Positions 9,133 through 17,333 of a stretch of 64,000 bases of DNA are shown piece by piece. Origin of the DNA: Candidatus Latescibacterota bacterium (GTDB lineage Bacteria > Latescibacterota > UBA2968 > UBA8231); contig JAJEFJ010000034.1 of the NCBI GenBank assembly GCA_022820485.1, positions 1-64,000 of the forward strand, given 5' to 3'. The translations under genes were made by a program, and so were the position numbers. Position 1 is the first letter of the stretch. The number at the start of each line of letters is the position of its first letter. The notes under the pieces were generated by a model. The model had not been told where the DNA came from. It did not search any database and was given only the letters and a program-made list of their open reading frames with translations.

Positions 9133-12100
9133 AACTCTTAGCGTTTCTCGTCCTCTGCTTGGCACCACTGATCGCAGCCGACGCCCAACAGGGCCACCGC
9201 GTCACTAGCCGCTCCGTAGTGGTCAACAGAGCCGCGCACTGGCAAAATTGGCAGCTCCCTACCCACGCCGTGAAGGTGTCGCCGGACGGCACAGTCGAGC
9301 CGCACTTTTTCCGCGAGCACTTCAATTTGCTCGACGACCTAGCAACCTTCACCCGCCCCATTCCCGAGCTGCGTCGCCGCAGCAACCAAACCGCCATCCT
9401 CAACATAGATAGCACCCAGACCCGCGACGTAAAAGGCGAGGTCATCGTCGACCGCAAGGGCAACCCCATTTACTCCTACTTCTTTCGCCCGGGTATCAGC
9501 CGCGTCGGCTCGAATGCGGCCGCGGCCGCCAACATCCTCGACGACGATCCAACCACCTTCTGGGAGCCCGACCCGCAGGCACCGCTCGACGACTGGTGGA
9601 TCGAAATAGACTTGGGTCGCGTCGTGGCGGTCGATTCCCTCGTCCTCCACTTCGTCGAAGAAGAACTAGGCGACCCCTTCTTCCAGTTCCGCGTCCTCGC
9701 CGCGCCCGACCAAGAGCCGGTGCAGGAAAACGCCGACAAAATCACCTTTGAACGCATCGCCAACACCAAGGCCCCCAACCGCGACCAGCGCACCTTTCGC
9801 ATCGGTCTCGAACAGCTCAACGCCGATCCCGGCTGGCAGGGCAAGCTGGTAGAGACCATCCGCATAGTGGTCAGCGATACCCGCGGCGAGCGCGGCGCGC
9901 TCATTAGCGCAGAGGAATGGCAGGCTCTGCCGGCCGACGAGCGCGGCGCGATCGTCTATTTCATCCGCGACGAACAGGGCTTTGAAGAGCCGGTCGAGCA
10001 AGCGATCTATGAAAGCCTCGACCTCCAGCGCCAAGGCCGTTTGGATTACTACCGGCGCGAGCGGCCGCGGCTGGCCGGAATCGAGGTGTACGGGTTTGGC
10101 GATAACATCAGCAACGGCTTGGTGGCCGGCGGCGGCCAGCTCGACCTGACCGGCGACGGCTTCATACCAGGACCGGCTTTCGACGCGGATTTCAACACCA
10201 ACTTCCTGCATCTGGTTTGGTCGCCGACCATCGAGCGCGGCGTGCTCACCGTTGATATGGGCGCGTCGTTTTGGCTCGACGCCATGCGCATTTCCTCGAC
10301 CCGGCCCCGGCCCTATATAGACGGGTATTTGATCCGAGGCTCCGACGGCTCGCGCGACACGCGCGGCAAGATCAAGTGGTCGCGCCTCAGTCCCCGCTTT
10401 CGCGAGGACAATAGCCGCGACCGCTTTGAACACATTCTCGACACCTATGATCCTAGTCCCAAGCTCCGCTTTCTCGAAATAAGCATCATCTCGGCAGACC
10501 CGCGCCGTCGAGGCGGGTACAACACCGGGCCGAACATTGCCGAGTACCAGCTTTTTTCCACGGGCTATCCAGCGCAAGTAGTGCTGACCTCCGACCTTAT
10601 TGCATTGCCTGGGGCGCGCAACTTCGGGGCCATTACTTGGGAGGCCGAGACACCCCCAGGTACGACCGTCGCAATCCGCACCCGCACCGGCGACCTGCTG
10701 GGCAAGGTCGTTCGCTACTTCGACAAAACGGGCAACGAAATCACCTATGACGCTTGGAAAAACCTCTTGGCCCGACTCAAGGGGCCAGCCGATACCACCT
10801 TCGTGTCCACCAGCGGCTGGAGCCCTTGGAGCCGCGCCTACCAGCAGCCCGGCGACATCGTCACCTCCCCCGGCCTGCGCAAATTCATGCAGTTCCAAGT
10901 CGAGATGATTACCACCGACCGCGAGGCCGCAGCTTCGATTCGCTCGCTCGCGGTCGAACTGCTCAATCCCGTGGCCGAGCGCATCGCGGCCGAGCTGTGG
11001 CCGGCCTCGGTGGAAGTCTCCGGTGTGCGGGAGACCTTTGACGTCTTTGCTCAGCCCTACTTCATCGAGTCGCCTGCGGCCTCGCGCAGTTCTGGCTTCA
11101 ACGAGATTCTGCTGACCATGCCGGCCTCGGAAAAGCTCGAACTCTTGGAGCTTGGCATCAGCGGCCCAGATGGCGAAAAGGTCTTTCGCCCTGGGACCGA
11201 GCGCGGCGTGTTCACAGCCAGCGACCAGACTCAAGCCGCGCTTTTGGCCAACGGCGGCGATTCGATCTGGGTGCGCCTAGACGACGCGCTCAACATCCTG
11301 CCCGCAGCCAGCCGCACGTACAATCGCATTACCCTTGAAGGCGAAGAGGTGCCTGTGACCCAAGACGGCTTGCCGCTTACGGGCGCGGCGTACGGCACCC
11401 TCGACGAAGACGAGCGGGGGGCCATCCGCTACTTCCGCCGCAATGGTGACCAGTTCAGCGAGATCGACCAAACCAGCTACCAAGATCTGCCCGGCGAGGA
11501 GCAAGGCCCCGTCCGCTACTTCCGCATTCTGCGCGGCGACGGCGCTCAGTTCCCCTTTGACGCGCTCGGCGACTCGCTCGACTCGCGCGCGTACAACCGC
11601 CTTTCCGCGACCGAGCGCGGCATTGTAACCGGGCCGGGCCAGCGCTTCCGCTTGCGCCTTTCAGCACCGGTTTTTCTCAACGGCACCACATTACGCCTGT
11701 TCGTGCGCAATGCAGCGAGCGCTGATGCTGAGGTGGCTTGGCAGGCCGTTGAAGCGGGCAACGCCGACGAAGGGGTTACCAGCAACACGCTGTCGATCAA
11801 CGTCCCCATCGACAGCGATCTCGTCCATGGTCTCACCGTCGGTCCCAACCCCTTTACCCCCAACGGCGACGGGATCAACGACGCGGCTGAAATCTCGCTG
11901 GATATCTTCAAGCTCACTTCTAGCCGCCGCCTGCAAGTGCGGATTTACACGCTCAATGGGCGACGGGTTTGGCGGCGCGAGGAAATGGTGCTAAGCGGCC
12001 GCACCACCGTGCGTTGGGACGGCGTCGATGACCACGGTCGCCGTGCGCCGCCCGGGCTATATCTGTGCCAAGTCCAACTCGACGCCGACGCCGAGGGGCA

Positions 12101-12140
12101 ACCGACGACCCAAGCGCGTATTATCGCCGTGGCCTACTAG
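9129..12140 (+). CDS. Secreted exoprotein with discoidin-like region and C-terminal FlgD/CHU_C-type domain
   Basis: 1003 aa. The signal peptide is residues 1-19 or so (cleavage near ADA-QQ). A region at about 120-200 (ILDDDPTTFWEPDP, then WIEIDLGRVVAVDSLVLHF) resembles F5/8 type C (discoidin) carbohydrate-binding modules. The middle is beta-rich and shares short blocks with the proteins at 17334-19424 and 19570-21690 (RTRTGD, SPWSRAY, KFMQFQVEM). The last 110 residues begin VGPNPFTPNGDGINDAAEI and end IIAVAY, the FlgD Ig-like / gliding-motility C-terminal pattern that serves as a sorting signal in type IX secretion. Strong Shine-Dalgarno GGAGG; ATGA overlap with the gene upstream. The ligand is unknown. 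Confidence 0.85.
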   Translation: MKLLAFLVLCLAPLIAADAQQGHRVTSRSVVVNRAAHWQNWQLPTHAVKVSPDGTVEPHFFREHFNLLDDLATFTRPIPELRRRSNQTAILNIDSTQTRDVKGEVIVDRKGNPIYSYFFRPGISRVGSNAAAAANILDDDPTTFWEPDPQAPLDDWWIEIDLGRVVAVDSLVLHFVEEELGDPFFQFRVLAAPDQEPVQENADKITFERIANTKAPNRDQRTFRIGLEQLNADPGWQGKLVETIRIVVSDTRGERGALISAEEWQALPADERGAIVYFIRDEQGFEEPVEQAIYESLDLQRQGRLDYYRRERPRLAGIEVYGFGDNISNGLVAGGGQLDLTGDGFIPGPAFDADFNTNFLHLVWSPTIERGVLTVDMGASFWLDAMRISSTRPRPYIDGYLIRGSDGSRDTRGKIKWSRLSPRFREDNSRDRFEHILDTYDPSPKLRFLEISIISADPRRRGGYNTGPNIAEYQLFSTGYPAQVVLTSDLIALPGARNFGAITWEAETPPGTTVAIRTRTGDLLGKVVRYFDKTGNEITYDAWKNLLARLKGPADTTFVSTSGWSPWSRAYQQPGDIVTSPGLRKFMQFQVEMITTDREAAASIRSLAVELLNPVAERIAAELWPASVEVSGVRETFDVFAQPYFIESPAASRSSGFNEILLTMPASEKLELLELGISGPDGEKVFRPGTERGVFTASDQTQAALLANGGDSIWVRLDDALNILPAASRTYNRITLEGEEVPVTQDGLPLTGAAYGTLDEDERGAIRYFRRNGDQFSEIDQTSYQDLPGEEQGPVRYFRILRGDGAQFPFDALGDSLDSRAYNRLSATERGIVTGPGQRFRLRLSAPVFLNGTTLRLFVRNAASADAEVAWQAVEAGNADEGVTSNTLSINVPIDSDLVHGLTVGPNPFTPNGDGINDAAEISLDIFKLTSSRRLQVRIYTLNGRRVWRREEMVLSGRTTVRWDGVDDHGRRAPPGLYLCQVQLDADAEGQPTTQARIIAVAY

Positions 12141-12170
12141 TTATTGCTGGAACGCCTAGGGCCGATTATC

Positions 12171-12283
12171 ATTGAGAATTACGAATTAGGAATTGAGAAT
12201 TGCGAATTAGAGTTTGCCAAGCAGCGCGAGGTGGGAAGCGTTTGGGTCCATATCGTAATTCCTAATTCTTAATTCCTAATTGA
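12171..12283. repeat. Second paired AT-rich AATTAGGAATT-type repeat
   Basis: Block 12171-12211 carries GAATTACGAATTAGGAATTG units and block 12251-12283 carries the inverse, TCGTAATTCCTAATTC. They enclose about 40 nt of GC-rich spacer. The layout matches 1558-1704. Here the downstream gene keeps its Shine-Dalgarno (AAGGAGG, 12283-12289) at the edge of the repeat. Confidence 0.65.
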
Positions 12284-12296
12284 AGGAGGGATTGCA

Positions 12297-14960
12297 GTGA
12301 ACCGGAAATGGATGTTCTGGACGGCAATAGCCATTCTATGGCTCGGCAGTGCTGCTGCTAACGCCCAAGAATACGGCGCTCGCCTCGGCACGGTCAAAAG
12401 GGGTGGGGTGGTTTCCTTTGAGCCACAGGGGTCCGGTGTCCTGTTCGGCGCCCTCGACCCGGCTAAGCGCAGGTGGTACGTGCCGCAGGAGCTTTTTAAC
12501 GAATACCAGTGGCGGCAGTGGGAATACTCCAATTACGCCCGCGATCACTACCAGCGCTACGTCAGCGCCATCCGCGAAGGCGATTACTACTACGACCTCT
12601 ACGGCAACCTCGTCACCCGAGGCTGGCTGGTTTTCAACAACTCGCAGACCCAACCCCGGCAGTTTGGCTCTTCGGTGCTGAAGTCCAGTAATTTCGAGCG
12701 CTGGTTTAGCGGCGTGGTCATCTCGGCCGACTCCAAGGGCCAGCACCACTACGCCCTGACGGCCGGCACCAAAATTCGCTCGACCCTGACGCCGATGACC
12801 TTCTCTAAGCCGCGCTGGGACGGCATTCAATTCGACTACGCAGCCGATAAATACCAAGGCACCCTGATCTACTCCCGTATCAGCCGCCCCGGCGGCGCGT
12901 CAACCAACGATCAAGAGAGCTTGGTCACCAATGCCACATCCATGTTCGGCAGCCGCGCCACCGCGCAGGTAGGCGATTTCGCCACCGTGGGGTTGACCAT
13001 GGTCAACGCCCACCAGTCCAACACCCTTATCGACGGCTTTACCGGCAACCCCTTCACCGGCGAGCTATCGGTCGATCAGAACCAGACCGTTTCGATCGTC
13101 GAGATCGTCTTGCGCGACGACAGCCCCGAGGACGGCGTCGGCGGTGCGGCCTTCTTCAGCGCCGGTTCGGACATCATCATCACCTATCTCGACGGCACCC
13201 AAGACAACGGCAAGGCCATCCGCTTTGAGCCGATCGTCGAGGGCGGCCTCGTGGGGGAGGGCTTCCTTTCGGCCGATGGGGCCGAAGAGATCCGCCTGCG
13301 CTACGACTTTGACAGCCCGGCCTTTGTCAACCGCGCCTCGGGCACCAAAGAAGAAATCAAAAAGGTCGAATTCCGCCTCGTGCTGGGCAACGACTATCAG
13401 GTCTGGGTCACCTCCGACAGCCAACTCAATGCCAGCGGTGAGTCCGTACTCTTGCTCGTCGCCCAAGCCGAGGGCAACGTCCGCGACAACACCAATTTGC
13501 AGATCGTCAGTTTCGACTACGGCCTACCGACCTCCACCCAGATCTGGGGCGCAACCCTAGAGCTGCAACAGGTCCTCGGCTTCGATTTCTACGGCGAGTA
13601 CGACCTCAACTACAACTACACCAAATATCCCAATGTTGTCGCCAAAACCCACACCACCTTCTCGGGCATCCGCGGCGACCGCGCCGCGTCCGCGTGGATG
13701 ATGAACCTCTCGCGGGTCGCGTTTCCCTTCTTCTTCTTTGGCGAGGCGTACAGCATGGATCCTCGCTACTCCACCCGTACATTCACCGCCCAAGGCGATG
13801 GCTTTATCGACTACGAGGACGAACGCATCCACGTCGTCGAACTAGTCGAGGACAACGACGACCAAGACGAATTTCCCGACACCGTGCGCAAAGACTGGCA
13901 GGTCGGCGATCCGAGCGTCTTCCCCGGCTGGGATGAGAACAACGACTTTATCTCGGATTTCAACCAGAACGACAACCGCTTCTTGAGCAACCTCATCCCG
14001 GACTACGAGGAGCCGTTCCTGCGCCACAACGTCGATCGGCCCGACTTCCTCTTCGGCATCGACCTGAACAACAACCTGTGGGTCGATCGCTTTGAAAACG
14101 ACGAATTGCCCGACTACCCTTACAAGAAAGATCACCAAGGATACAATGCCTACGGCGGCGTCCATTTCACCCCAGAGCTGCGGCTGATGGTCGGCGTCTT
14201 GCGCGAGGATCTCATTTCTTCCAACCAAAAAAACCACGCCAATTACGTCCTGCTGACCCTCGACCGCGACACCCCTGCTTGGGGTCGCTTCCGCGTCTTT
14301 GAGATGCTCAAGTCCACGACCGACGACATTCCCGACGACCTCTTGCAGTGGCTGCCCAACGCCAATATCCGCACTGGTGAACCGACCAAAGTCGAGGATC
14401 CTCTCATCGCTCGCGACGCTTGGATCAACAGCCTGTGGGTCGGCCACGACTACAAGCTGCGCGGCCTGCTGACGGCCAATTACCTCAAATACGATCTGTA
14501 CCACCAGCGGCTGAATGCCAATGAGCGCGCGCTGTTGGGCCTGCGCGAGCGCGACTTTTTCTTTGGCCTAATCAACAAAATCAGCTACCGCTTCGACTTT
14601 GGGCACCTGTGGCTGGAGCCGCGCTGGAAAAGCGAGTACCGCCGTCAGAGCCGCGACCTGATTTCAGCCGACGAACGCACCGAACTGGCCGAGATCGGCG
14701 GCTTCATCCTCGGCTTTCCCCTGCTCAGCCACACAACCCTGATGAGCGGGCTGGAGATGACCTTCCTCAACGACCTGAAGCGCGACTCTAACGACTTCAA
14801 CGGCCTAGTCTGGGCCTTGCAGTTGGCCAATATCTCCGATTATCTCGGCTACAAGGTCACAACCCATGCGGGCATGAAAATCGACCGCCGCCAGCCACGG
14901 GGCGAGGACGCGGTAATTATCAATCAGATCTTTATCTCGATCTACGCGGGATTGCAGTAG
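12297..14960 (+). CDS. Large probable outer-membrane beta-barrel protein, function unknown
   Basis: 887 aa from GTG 12297, with AAGGAGG 7 nt upstream. The signal peptide ends near ANAQ-EYG (about residue 24). The rest is rich in aromatic residues and alternating hydrophobic/polar stretches. The last 250 residues look like successive amphipathic beta-strands (DYKLRGLLTANYLKYDLY, NKISYRFDFGHLWLEPRWKS), and the chain ends IFISIYAGLQ, as outer-membrane barrels often do. An acidic insert at about 500-600 (DENNDFISDFNQNDNRF) could bind calcium. I do not recognise a named family. It follows the T9SS-type exoprotein with its own translation start, so it may be a surface partner, but that is inference. 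Confidence 0.6.
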   Translation: MNRKWMFWTAIAILWLGSAAANAQEYGARLGTVKRGGVVSFEPQGSGVLFGALDPAKRRWYVPQELFNEYQWRQWEYSNYARDHYQRYVSAIREGDYYYDLYGNLVTRGWLVFNNSQTQPRQFGSSVLKSSNFERWFSGVVISADSKGQHHYALTAGTKIRSTLTPMTFSKPRWDGIQFDYAADKYQGTLIYSRISRPGGASTNDQESLVTNATSMFGSRATAQVGDFATVGLTMVNAHQSNTLIDGFTGNPFTGELSVDQNQTVSIVEIVLRDDSPEDGVGGAAFFSAGSDIIITYLDGTQDNGKAIRFEPIVEGGLVGEGFLSADGAEEIRLRYDFDSPAFVNRASGTKEEIKKVEFRLVLGNDYQVWVTSDSQLNASGESVLLLVAQAEGNVRDNTNLQIVSFDYGLPTSTQIWGATLELQQVLGFDFYGEYDLNYNYTKYPNVVAKTHTTFSGIRGDRAASAWMMNLSRVAFPFFFFGEAYSMDPRYSTRTFTAQGDGFIDYEDERIHVVELVEDNDDQDEFPDTVRKDWQVGDPSVFPGWDENNDFISDFNQNDNRFLSNLIPDYEEPFLRHNVDRPDFLFGIDLNNNLWVDRFENDELPDYPYKKDHQGYNAYGGVHFTPELRLMVGVLREDLISSNQKNHANYVLLTLDRDTPAWGRFRVFEMLKSTTDDIPDDLLQWLPNANIRTGEPTKVEDPLIARDAWINSLWVGHDYKLRGLLTANYLKYDLYHQRLNANERALLGLRERDFFFGLINKISYRFDFGHLWLEPRWKSEYRRQSRDLISADERTELAEIGGFILGFPLLSHTTLMSGLEMTFLNDLKRDSNDFNGLVWALQLANISDYLGYKVTTHAGMKIDRRQPRGEDAVIINQIFISIYAGLQ

Positions 14961-14982
14961 GGGGCGGTTTGAAACCGCCCCC
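14960..14982. repeat. Palindromic repeat docked on a stop codon
   Basis: GGGGGCGGTTT-G-AAACCGCCCCC is a perfect palindrome with 11-bp arms, starting on the last base of the TAG of the barrel gene. It belongs to the same family as 1-20 and also continues with CTAC. No T tract follows, so it is not an ordinary intrinsic terminator. Confidence 0.75.
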
Positions 14983-15027
14983 TACCCGGATGCGTAACAG
15001 TAGTTATGAATGATGTAGAATTGCTAC

Positions 15028-17241
15028 ATGGCTAGACGCTGGATGTTCGTGGGGGTGGTGGCCGTCTTTGCGCTCGCCCTCTCAGCGCGCCTGTACTACC
15101 TTCACGAAATACGCGCCAGCCCGCTTTTCACCGCACCTGTCGTCGATGCCCGCACCTATACCGAGGAAGCACGCTACCTAAGCGATGTCTCCTTTGCAGG
15201 TCGGCCCGCGCCTTTCTGGCAACCGCCGCTCTACCCCGTGCTCCTCGGCGTCCTCTTTGCACTCGCCGGAGATGACCTCTACCTGCCGCGCCTCATCCAA
15301 GCCGTCATCGGCGCGCTCGTCTGCGTCCTCATCTGCCTGTTGGGACACCGGGTCTTTGGCGCGAAAATCGGACTCGGCGCGGGTTTTGCCGCAGCGTTGT
15401 ACGGTCCCCTGATCTACTTTGGCGGCGAGTTGCTGCCGACTCTGCTGGCCTGTTGCCTCAACTTGCTCGTGCTATTGCTCGCAGTCGGCGAGGGCGGTTG
15501 GGCGCGCTGGCTAGCAGCCGGTGTGCTGCTGGGCCTGTCCGCGCTCGCCGTGGCCAACGTGCTGCTCTTCGCGCCCGTGCTGTTGGGCCATCTCTACTGG
15601 CGCCAGCGTCAGTTTCGCCCGGCGGCTTTTCTGCTCTTGGGCTGTGCGCTGGTCATCGCGCCGGTCGCGTATCGCAACTGGGCGGTCGGTGGCGATTTAG
15701 TGCTTATCTCGCACAACGCGGGCATCAACTTTTACATCGGCAACAATGCCGACTACGAGCAAACGACCCGCATCCGCCCGGGACGGGATTGGGTCGAGTT
15801 GGTGGAAATGCCCGAACGCCGCGCCGGTATCGAGCAGCCTTCAGCCAAGTCGCGCTATTTTTTTGCCCAATCTTGGCAATACATAACCTCCGAGCCGCTC
15901 GATTTCTTGCGCTTGCTGGCCTACAAGGGCTACCTATTCCTGCGCGGCGACGAAATTCCGCGCAACCGCGACCTCTACTTCGCCCGCAATGACTCCTCGC
16001 TTTTGTCGATCCTGCTGTGGAAAAAGGGGCTGGCGTTCCCCTTCGGTTTGGTCGCGCCGCTGGCCCTCTTGGGGCTTTTTGCCTTTCTGCGCTCCTCCGA
16101 ATCGCCCGAGGGACGCTTGCTGGCGCTCTTTGTGGCCTGCTACGCGCTTTCCGTGGTTCTGTTTTTCGTCACCGGGCGCTATCGCTTGCCAGCCATACCA
16201 GTACTGTTGCTGTTTGCGGCTTGTGGGGTGCGTGCCCTGTGGCACCGGCCTTGGCCCGCGCTCGCCGCCGTTGCCGGGCTATTGGTCTTTTGCAATCTGG
16301 CCACGGGGGCGATGGACCGCGAAGGCAATGCCCACGAGCACTACTATCTCGGCTACGCGTACGAAGAACGGGACATGCCAGCCCACGCCGCCCGCCACTA
16401 CCGCCGCGCCATTGCTCGCGATTCCACTTTTGCCGAACCACTCCTCGGCCTCGCCGCGCTCCACGGCGAGGCCGAGCGCTACGGCAAGGCCATGGACCTC
16501 TATCGGCGCTACCTTAAAACGCAGCCTAACGACGTGGACATGCGCTTTCTCCTCGGCCACACCGCGCTGCTCGCCCGGCGCTACGACGCAGCCGCAGCCG
16601 CGTACTCCGAGGTTGCCGCGGCGCGGCCCAACTGGGCAGCCGCGCACGGCGGCCTCGGCTATGCCCTCCTGATGACGGACCAACCCCAACGCGCTGCCCG
16701 AGCTTATAGCCGCACGCTCAAACTAAACCCAGACTCGACGCTCGTGCGCTATCAACTGGCTCGCCTGTACGCGGAGCAGGGGCAACACCGCGAGGCCATC
16801 GCCGAGTTTGAGCAGCTAATGCAGCGCGAGCCGCACGTGACCGAGTACCCAGCCCGCCTCGCCGACCTGCTCATCCAACTCGAACAAGGGACGGGCATGG
16901 CCCTCGGGCAGACAGACCAACTAGCGGAGGCCGAAAAACTCTTGCGCCACGCCAGCGCGCTTGATTCCAAGGCCGCGCATCCCCACTGGAGCTTGGGTAT
17001 GCTCTATGCCCGCCAAGGGCGCTATGCAGAAGCCGTGCCCCTGTTTGAGCATCTGCTCCAGATCGCTCCGCGCGACTACCAAGCCCATCTGTTCCTTGGG
17101 CACCTCTACCAACGCACTGGACGCCAAGCCGACGCGGACGCCCAATTCGCGGCCTTTAGCCGCAACCAGCGCGCCCACCGCATAGAAAAGGTGGCGCGGC
17201 GGGAAATGGAAGCCCAGATCGAACAAATTTTCGGCGGTTGA
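15028..17241 (+). CDS. GT-C (PMT/ArnT-like) membrane glycosyltransferase fused to TPR repeats
   Basis: 737 aa. Residues 1-430 hold about ten membrane helices. The first extracytoplasmic loop contains PVVDARTYTEEARYL, the Asp-bearing motif of GT-C enzymes that take polyprenyl-phosphate sugars, and WQPPLYPVLLG follows. From about 435 to 715 there are TPR repeats (HYYLGYAYEERDMPAHAARHYRRAIARDSTF and onwards). A role in protein or lipid glycosylation on the outer face of the inner membrane is inferred from the fold; acceptor and sugar are unknown. No Shine-Dalgarno is seen before ATG 15028. The gene converges on the exoprotein gene at 17334-19424. Confidence 0.75.
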   Translation: MARRWMFVGVVAVFALALSARLYYLHEIRASPLFTAPVVDARTYTEEARYLSDVSFAGRPAPFWQPPLYPVLLGVLFALAGDDLYLPRLIQAVIGALVCVLICLLGHRVFGAKIGLGAGFAAALYGPLIYFGGELLPTLLACCLNLLVLLLAVGEGGWARWLAAGVLLGLSALAVANVLLFAPVLLGHLYWRQRQFRPAAFLLLGCALVIAPVAYRNWAVGGDLVLISHNAGINFYIGNNADYEQTTRIRPGRDWVELVEMPERRAGIEQPSAKSRYFFAQSWQYITSEPLDFLRLLAYKGYLFLRGDEIPRNRDLYFARNDSSLLSILLWKKGLAFPFGLVAPLALLGLFAFLRSSESPEGRLLALFVACYALSVVLFFVTGRYRLPAIPVLLLFAACGVRALWHRPWPALAAVAGLLVFCNLATGAMDREGNAHEHYYLGYAYEERDMPAHAARHYRRAIARDSTFAEPLLGLAALHGEAERYGKAMDLYRRYLKTQPNDVDMRFLLGHTALLARRYDAAAAAYSEVAAARPNWAAAHGGLGYALLMTDQPQRAARAYSRTLKLNPDSTLVRYQLARLYAEQGQHREAIAEFEQLMQREPHVTEYPARLADLLIQLEQGTGMALGQTDQLAEAEKLLRHASALDSKAAHPHWSLGMLYARQGRYAEAVPLFEHLLQIAPRDYQAHLFLGHLYQRTGRQADADAQFAAFSRNQRAHRIEKVARREMEAQIEQIFGG

Positions 17242-17333
17242 TCCAACGACTTCTCGATGCACAACGCGAGCCACTGGGCCGTTTTCGGGCATGTGCTACT
17301 CGGCGTGCAAAATCGGTTGGAGAGATTGGTGCG

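Noticed and set aside
9666-11234. A 522-codon open frame on the minus strand
   Set aside because: It lies wholly inside the 1003-aa exoprotein gene on the other strand, shows no domain and is an effect of GC-rich codon use; the plus-strand frame has a signal peptide, ribosome site and known C-terminal domain.
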